Assembly: GCF_020379485.1 (NCBI RefSeq)
Contig: NC_063448.1
Span: forward strand, 51,593,218 to 51,657,217
Reading direction: 5' to 3'
From: Brassica napus
Lineage: Eukaryota; Streptophyta; Magnoliopsida; Brassicales; Brassicaceae
DNA: 64,000 nucleotides
The translations under genes and the position numbers were made by a program. The notes below the pieces were generated by a model that searched no databases, had not been told where the DNA came from, and saw only the letters and a list, made by a program, of their open reading frames with translations. Below are positions 59,060 through 64,000 of this stretch, piece after piece (positions within the stretch are counted from its first letter, which is position 1; each line of letters opens with the position of its first letter).

Positions 59060-59469
59060 TGAGAACAAGTGTGTGTGTGTGTGTGCTGACGAAGATTCGC
59101 TTAATCAAATTGTATGAGCTTAAAGTAATTAACCTGCATTAGCAACATCATAGTCCTTTTTTTGTGTTTATAAGACTTCAAAATTTTAAAACCTAATAAA
59201 TCATATTCTCTTATGGAAAAACTCCTAAAACTATTTTTAATGTGGAAACATAAGTATTATTGTTTTACCAAATTGACCATGCATTTTATCATTGATGATT
59301 ATTACACATAGAACATATATCACATATTACAATTACAATAACAATCCATTTTCCAGGACAAGCATCATATCATCACATGAGGGGCAAGTCTTAGAATTTA
59401 TTAGCTGGAAGAGAAACGACAGTAAATCTTAAGTAAATAAACAAGCAACTATATTCAAGCAGAAGCTGA

Positions 59470-59549
59470 TTATTTCTTAGTCAACGCAACGACAAGAGTG
59501 ACACTCGTTTTGTTTCTGCAGCTCGCGTGTTGTGTCACATGGCGAGCAT
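59470..59549 (-). pseudogene. BSMT1: BSMT1 copy C, last 26 codons, cut by LTR element
   Basis: Minus-strand residues HVTQHASCRNKTSVTLVV to the stop match copy B. At 59550 the LTR of the next element begins inside the codons that in copy B continue toward MLIAHFGED. The remainder of this copy should lie beyond the end of the window, after the 3' LTR. Confidence 0.88.
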
Positions 59550-61007
59550 TGATGTCTTGAGATTTTACATGATTTACTTGCCATTTTCATACTCATTTGA
59601 ATCACTTAGAATACATTTAGAGTCAAATTTGGTGCATAGCATATGCATGTGTGGTATTGTAGGTTTGGTGAGGCTAAGTTGGAGATATGAAGGTTTGGAC
59701 AAGAAAAATGGACTTGATGGAATTTGAGTAGATGAGATGGAGTGAAGCTGATGCGGCGCGGGCATGAACTGCGGTCTCAAACCGTCCGCAATATGATCCG
59801 AGAGACCCAGCCCGTGGGGACAAACCGCGGCCTAGCTTCGCAGCCTTAAGCTGTCCGCGGTGATGGACGCGCCAAGCGACGCGGACGACGGGCGCGGGTC
59901 AAGCCAAGCCGCGGAATTTGACCAGAGGCATCATGTTCTGAAGCGTGTACTGCGGCCGTGTAACGCGGCTGGGAGCCGTCCGCGGCCGTGTAACGCGGAC
60001 TGAGGCCATCCGCGGCCGATGCCGAAACTGACTTGACCACTTGTTTTTCGGGTCAAACCCGGGCTTGTTGGGTTGACCCGGTTCGAGTTTTAAACACTAT
60101 AAGCACCTTCAAGACCTATTCTGAGGATCTATCTCATTTTTCTCTCAAGAACATTGCCTCCTTTGTAAAAAAGCTTGAATCTTTATATCATAATCTAAGG
60201 AAGTTCTTCATATTATATCTTGTTTCTCTTTCTCATAAACATGATGAGCCTTGAATCCATCATGGGTTTGAGCTTTCTCATGGAGTTTAGAGAGTAGATT
60301 CTCCTTGGATTCATGGGTTAAGGTAGATTAGGGTTATTAAGTGTAGATTTAGGGTGTTTTATTGTAGATCCTTCTTATTCCTTGCTTGTTGAGTGATCTT
60401 AATGCTATTTTAGAGTTGGCCTCTCTAAAATTGAGCTCTAGACATTTCATACCCGAAAGGTGTTTGATGAAATGTCTGAACCAACTCTCCTAAGCTTTTA
60501 ACACTCTTTACCAAAGAGATTTGTTGTTAAAGGTGTTAAAATGGCTAATAGACTTGATTTTAATGATTGCTTAGATAATATTCAACCAAAGAGATTTGAT
60601 GCTTGAGTTATCTTAGTGAATGAACATCCATCTAGAGATAGAGTTTGTTTAGGATTGTGTCTAAGCCTAAGGTTGATAGATTGATTGAATGTTGCCACCT
60701 TTAGATTGAACCTTGATCATTTTATATCAGTTATCCTTACCATGGATCCATCCTTAGTATTTGATTGAATTCTTGCACTTATTTCTTGATTGGATTTGAG
60801 ATCACCTTGTTTATATTTCTAGGATATTAGTTTGTTACAAATCATATATCTTCTTGTTTGCTTAGATTAGGAAGGTTTGTGTATTCTTGGTGTTATAAGT
60901 CTCTAGTTCTCTGTGGATTCGATCCTAAAATGCTACAATGACATACCATTCGATTGTGGTATTGTTGGCACATTAGGTTAATTGGTGTGTGCTTAAACGC
61001 GTAATCA
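59550..61007 (+). repeat. 5' LTR (1458 bp) with GC-rich patch
   Basis: The TG...CA ends and the second copy at 63860 define it. 59750-60020 is a GC-rich patch with repeated CCGCGGCCGTGTAACGCGG units, very unlike the AT-rich surroundings. Confidence 0.88.
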
Positions 61008-61010
61008 ATT

Positions 61011-61028
61011 TGGCGCCGTTGCCAGGGA
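61011..61028 (+). other. Primer binding site, tRNA-Asp type
   Basis: TGGCGCCGTTGCCAGGGA follows the LTR after ATT. Athila and Tat elements use this site, complementary to the 3' part of tRNA-Asp (family knowledge). Confidence 0.85.
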
Positions 61029-61148
61029 ACTAAGTAGATTTGTCATTAGGATTTCAAACTTTCTTGAGATTAAGCTTTATTTTCTTATGCTTTGTTTTGC
61101 TTTTGTATAGCTACTAACCTCTTCTTCTAGCTTTTGTTATTTGTAGAG

Positions 61149-62102
61149 ATGGCTTCAAGCTACTCTGAGAAGCCACAAGAAGAGGAAGAGACATTTGAAG
61201 ATCACATTGAAGATCAGCCATATGTGAAGCCACCACCCTTTGATATACGCATACTCACACCAGATCAGAGAGTGGAGTTACACCGGCTTCAGAGAACGAA
61301 AGAGTATTGGGGCAAGCCAATAAGACACCTAGCACAAATGGTCCGGATACACCTTATTAGGGATAGAGCAGAGTTTGAAAGAAGAGATGTTACTCAGTAT
61401 GAGTTTGATGCTGCTTGTGCCCTTGATGAGATAATGTATTGGGTTCCACCACCCCAGCTGGCAGGTACAAGCATTTCTACTTTAGAACTTAAACATGAGG
61501 AAATTTGCTTGCCTTGTGGTGAGGATAGCGCCCCTGATCTTGATTCTCTTGTGCTCATAAATGAATGTCTTGATCTGATATGTGAAACTAGGAAACTAGA
61601 TGAATTGAGAGTAGAAAAACTTGCTAAAGATCACATTGAAGTTTGCTTTGTCAAGAACTATATTTGTGCTTCATTTGATCTTGAGTCCAACTTTTTGCTG
61701 CTTGAGAATTCTAGACCTCTTCTTGAACTTGCTGATTTAGGGGATGAACTTGATGTGGATAAGTTCTTGCTTGAGATAGAAAACCCCCATGCTGAAAACT
61801 ATCATGAGAATGTGAACATTGTGTATTATTTGATTGATGGAGATAGAGTTGACTACTTTGTTAAAACCTCGTTTGAACCTGTAGTTGATTTTGTGTTTCC
61901 ACCTAATGCTTTTGATTCTCATGATCATCTGAACCTCAAGGAGCATTTCATAACTCATGTCATATCTTTAGTGAAGCTCTTTGAGGAAAAATCTGTCTAT
62001 TTTCTATGGACAGTAGTGTGTTTCTTTGCACACTTGGTTTCTTGTTCTTGTAGGAGAAAGACCAAAGGTGCATTGGCTCAGCCTTTTGATACTTATGATT
62101 AG
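61149..62102 (+). CDS. Retroelement-borne ORF of unknown function (317 aa)
   Basis: The start MASSYSEKPQEEEE at 61149 is chosen over the upstream in-frame codons, which lack an ATG. The protein is acidic. An N-terminal part (about residues 25-105) has PPFDIRILTPDQRVELHRLQ, then RHLAQMVRIHLIRDRAEFE and DEIMYWVPPPQ. A long middle part is rich in Leu, Asp and Glu. A hydrophobic helix (about 283-301, VYFLWTVVCFFAHLVSCSC) and a basic tail RRKTKG end it. It has no CCHC knuckle, protease or RT motif, so it is not an ordinary gag or pol. A membrane-anchored protein, perhaps derived from the Athila env-like region, is possible. The open frame within a recent element suggests it is or was translated. 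Function unknown. Confidence 0.6.
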   Translation: MASSYSEKPQEEEETFEDHIEDQPYVKPPPFDIRILTPDQRVELHRLQRTKEYWGKPIRHLAQMVRIHLIRDRAEFERRDVTQYEFDAACALDEIMYWVPPPQLAGTSISTLELKHEEICLPCGEDSAPDLDSLVLINECLDLICETRKLDELRVEKLAKDHIEVCFVKNYICASFDLESNFLLLENSRPLLELADLGDELDVDKFLLEIENPHAENYHENVNIVYYLIDGDRVDYFVKTSFEPVVDFVFPPNAFDSHDHLNLKEHFITHVISLVKLFEEKSVYFLWTVVCFFAHLVSCSCRRKTKGALAQPFDTYD

Positions 62103-63847
62103 CAAGCACACAAAGTCAAGCTAGAGACTTAAAACAAGCTCACTTGGGAGGAAGTCCCATGGTATCCTTTGTATATATTTTTTTATATATCTTTTTCTTG
62201 CTTTAGTGTGTTTGAATAAGCTTAGGGACAAGTTTGGGGGAATTCTCAAAAATTCCCAAAGATCATGTCGAAAATTCCAAGGCGACAACAAGTCCTCCCT
62301 CCTCATTTCCCTTCTATCATGACAGCCAACTTCAAGTAAGTGCATTCCACCCTTGTAAATACTTAGCTCTTTCATCTTTTATTTCTCCTTTGATCTCTCT
62401 TTCGAGTTTACTCTCACACAAGAGACTGTGTGAAGTAAGTTTGGGGGGAGAGTCTACTATCTCATATTGTGTTTTCTTTTGTCTACTTGTCATTGAGTCT
62501 CATGCATTCCATTGTGCATACCTATCAAAAAAAAAATGAAAAATTTAGTAGCATCATTTGCATTATTAGGATCGAGTCTAGAGCATTTAGGATTGCATCA
62601 TCCATAGGGGGTAAGGATTAAACCTACATTGCAAAGAACTCATGTTTAGAACTCAATTTGATATCCTTTGTAATCATGGCAAGTTGCTTGAGCGTCTTTT
62701 GAAAAACTTGTAAACTTCGAGCCTTGTAAACTCCTCTTGAAACTCATTGATTGTTGAAACCTACTCATCTTTGAAGCCAACTCCAATCTTAATTGAACTA
62801 AATGAACTTAATGCTCCTTGCTTATGGTCTCTTGAGTGCTAAGTCATGGCTTCATACGCACTTGAGTTTGTCTCTCCAATTTTATCAATTCTATTCATCT
62901 TTTGACAACTCAAGTGGTAGTACACTCCTTAAACCCTTCCTTCCTTTCAAGCCATCACTAATTGTTGAGTGAGGTCTTTTTGGAAAGTTTTACATGTGCA
63001 TAATGTTGAGAGTAATCGGAACGACAATGTTTAGTCTCCATTATTGCTAGCTATAAGACTCACATTGTCTAGCTTCTAGGATGAGATGATTTTGATTTGA
63101 GAATTTGATCTTGGGAGTGTGAGCAAAAGTATGAAAAAGAGTGAAAAGAAAGAGTGCTAAAGAGTGTACAAAAAGAGTCTAAAAGAAAATTAGTCACTAG
63201 GGACAAGTGAAGAGAGAATAAAGAAAAAAGTGAAAAATCCCTAGTTGACAAAGAAAAGAAACAAAGAGGTCAAAGTAGAGAGAGTGTCTTTTAAGTGATC
63301 TTAGAGTTTTGGGTGAGTGAAAAAAAAAAAAGAGTTTGTCATCGGGAAATAAGAGTAGAACTTGTATAACATTTGGGAAAAGGATAGAACAAAATAGATT
63401 GAGCATTGTATGCATAAATTGTTCCTTTTCTTAGATATATTATGCATAATGTCAAGACTACTAAGTTTTTGAGAGTAAGTCACCTTAAATAAATAAATCA
63501 TTTAAGCCTCTTGATTCACTATGCATTCTAGCCATTTCATTCGAAACCAAATGATTTGGACCAATTGACCATTTACAAGAATTCACCTATGATTTTGCTA
63601 AATGAATGTGAGAGTTGGTTGATTTGTTTGTTTGTGGATCCATGATTATGAGTGTAGAGATCAAAGGAGTTAAGATAGGCCTAAAGAAGTTAGAGTTGGA
63701 AAAAGTCTTTGCTCTTGCTATTTGATATTATTACACTAGGATATCAAGTTGATGGTTAAGAAGAGTTCTTTTGGTGATGAGCCCCCGCCTTCAAACTTCT
63801 TCTCCTTCTTTGCTTTGAAAGTTTACTTGTGGACAAGCAAAAGTCTA
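62103..63847 (+). other. Non-coding interior of the Athila-like element
   Basis: Short frames only. GGGACAAGTTTGGGGGAATT (62224) and AAGTTTGGGGGGAGAG (62439) resemble extra polypurine tracts, as known from Athila interiors. 63120-63330 is an AAGAGTGnAAAAG-rich purine stretch. No gag or pol. Confidence 0.7.
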
Positions 63848-63858
63848 GTTTGGGGGAG
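63848..63858 (+). other. Polypurine tract of the Athila-like element
   Basis: GTTTGGGGGAG directly before the TGATGTCTTG start of the 3' LTR. Confidence 0.8.
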
Positions 63859-63859
63859 T

Positions 63860-64000
63860 TGATGTCTTGAGATTTTACATGATTTACTTGCCATTTTCAT
63901 ACTCATTTGAATCACTTAGAATGCATTTAGAGTCAAATTTGGTGCATAGCATATGTATGTGTGGTATTGTAGGTTTGGTGAGGCTAAGTTGGAGATATGA
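63860..64000 (+). repeat. 3' LTR, first 141 bp
   Basis: Matches 59550-59690 with about two differences; continues beyond the window. Confidence 0.9.

Larger units (their letters stand above)
59550..64000 (+). mobile_element. Athila-like non-autonomous LTR retrotransposon, runs off the window
   Basis: 5' LTR 59550-61007 (TGATGTCTTGAG to GCGTAATCA), a PBS of tRNA-Asp type 3 bp later, one ORF of 317 residues, about 1.7 kb of non-coding interior with repeated GTTTGGGGG-type tracts, a PPT and the first 141 bp of the 3' LTR (63860 onward). PBS type, TTTGGGGG tracts and LTR length match Athila/Tat Gypsy elements of Brassicaceae (family knowledge). No gag, RT or integrase is present in the 2.85-kb interior. 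The two LTR starts differ by about two substitutions in 141 bp, so the insertion is recent. Confidence 0.85.

Overview
This is plant nuclear DNA, very probably from a Brassicaceae species close to Brassica or Raphanus. The evidence is AT-rich intergenic DNA, intron-bearing genes with GT-AG junctions, a cytosolic-type tRNA-Pro, plant retrotransposons, Helitrons and MITEs, and proteins that read as close Arabidopsis relatives. Only four protein-coding genes look intact: a TIR-NBS-LRR resistance gene (22304-26002, minus), a spliceosomal SmG gene (29451-30376, plus), a CRIB-RhoGAP gene of the ROPGAP4 type (32116-33618, plus) and one SABATH methyltransferase of the BSMT1 type (45988-47772, minus). 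Almost everything else is transposable elements or broken genes.

Layout. 0.5-5.7 kb: fragment of an ARM-repeat SINE2-like gene cut by a Copia element. 6.6-9.5 kb: a DUF724/Agenet pseudogene and an H2A.W-like histone pseudogene. 9.5-17.9 kb: a non-autonomous Gypsy-type element with about 3.5-kb LTRs and a non-coding interior, bracketed by GC-rich satellite-like arrays. 18.3-22.2 kb: a Helitron, two broken copies of a short-chain dehydrogenase gene split by a Copia remnant, and a LINE 3' end. 22.3-26.8 kb: the TNL gene and a duplicated piece of its 5' end carrying a MITE. 26.8-29.2 kb: gene-free AT-rich DNA. 29.2-33.6 kb: tRNA-Pro, SmG and ROPGAP4. 33.6-59.5 kb: a tandemly duplicated ROPGAP4-3'-end/BSMT1 unit in three states of decay. 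Copy A is destroyed by a Mutator-like insertion and by a Helitron carrying HMG-CoA reductase exons, copy B is intact, and copy C is cut by the next retroelement. A 3.5-kb solo LTR with perfect 5-bp target duplications and several Tourist-like MITEs lie between copies B and C. 59.5-64 kb: an Athila-like LTR element with tRNA-Asp-type PBS and one unfamiliar 317-aa ORF; its 3' LTR runs off the window.

From memory of the Arabidopsis map, SINE2 and the dehydrogenase are neighbours (AT3G03970/AT3G03980), and BSMT1, ROPGAP4 and SmG are neighbours (AT3G11480/490/500). The window would then join two pieces of chromosome-3-type ancestral DNA that are about 2.6 Mb apart in Arabidopsis, with the junction inside the repeat/TNL region. 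The most unusual objects are the Helitron with captured HMGR exons, the non-autonomous Athila-like element with its own ORF, the GC-rich arrays around the large-LTR element, and the palindromic AAGTCGTC-rich Mutator-like element.
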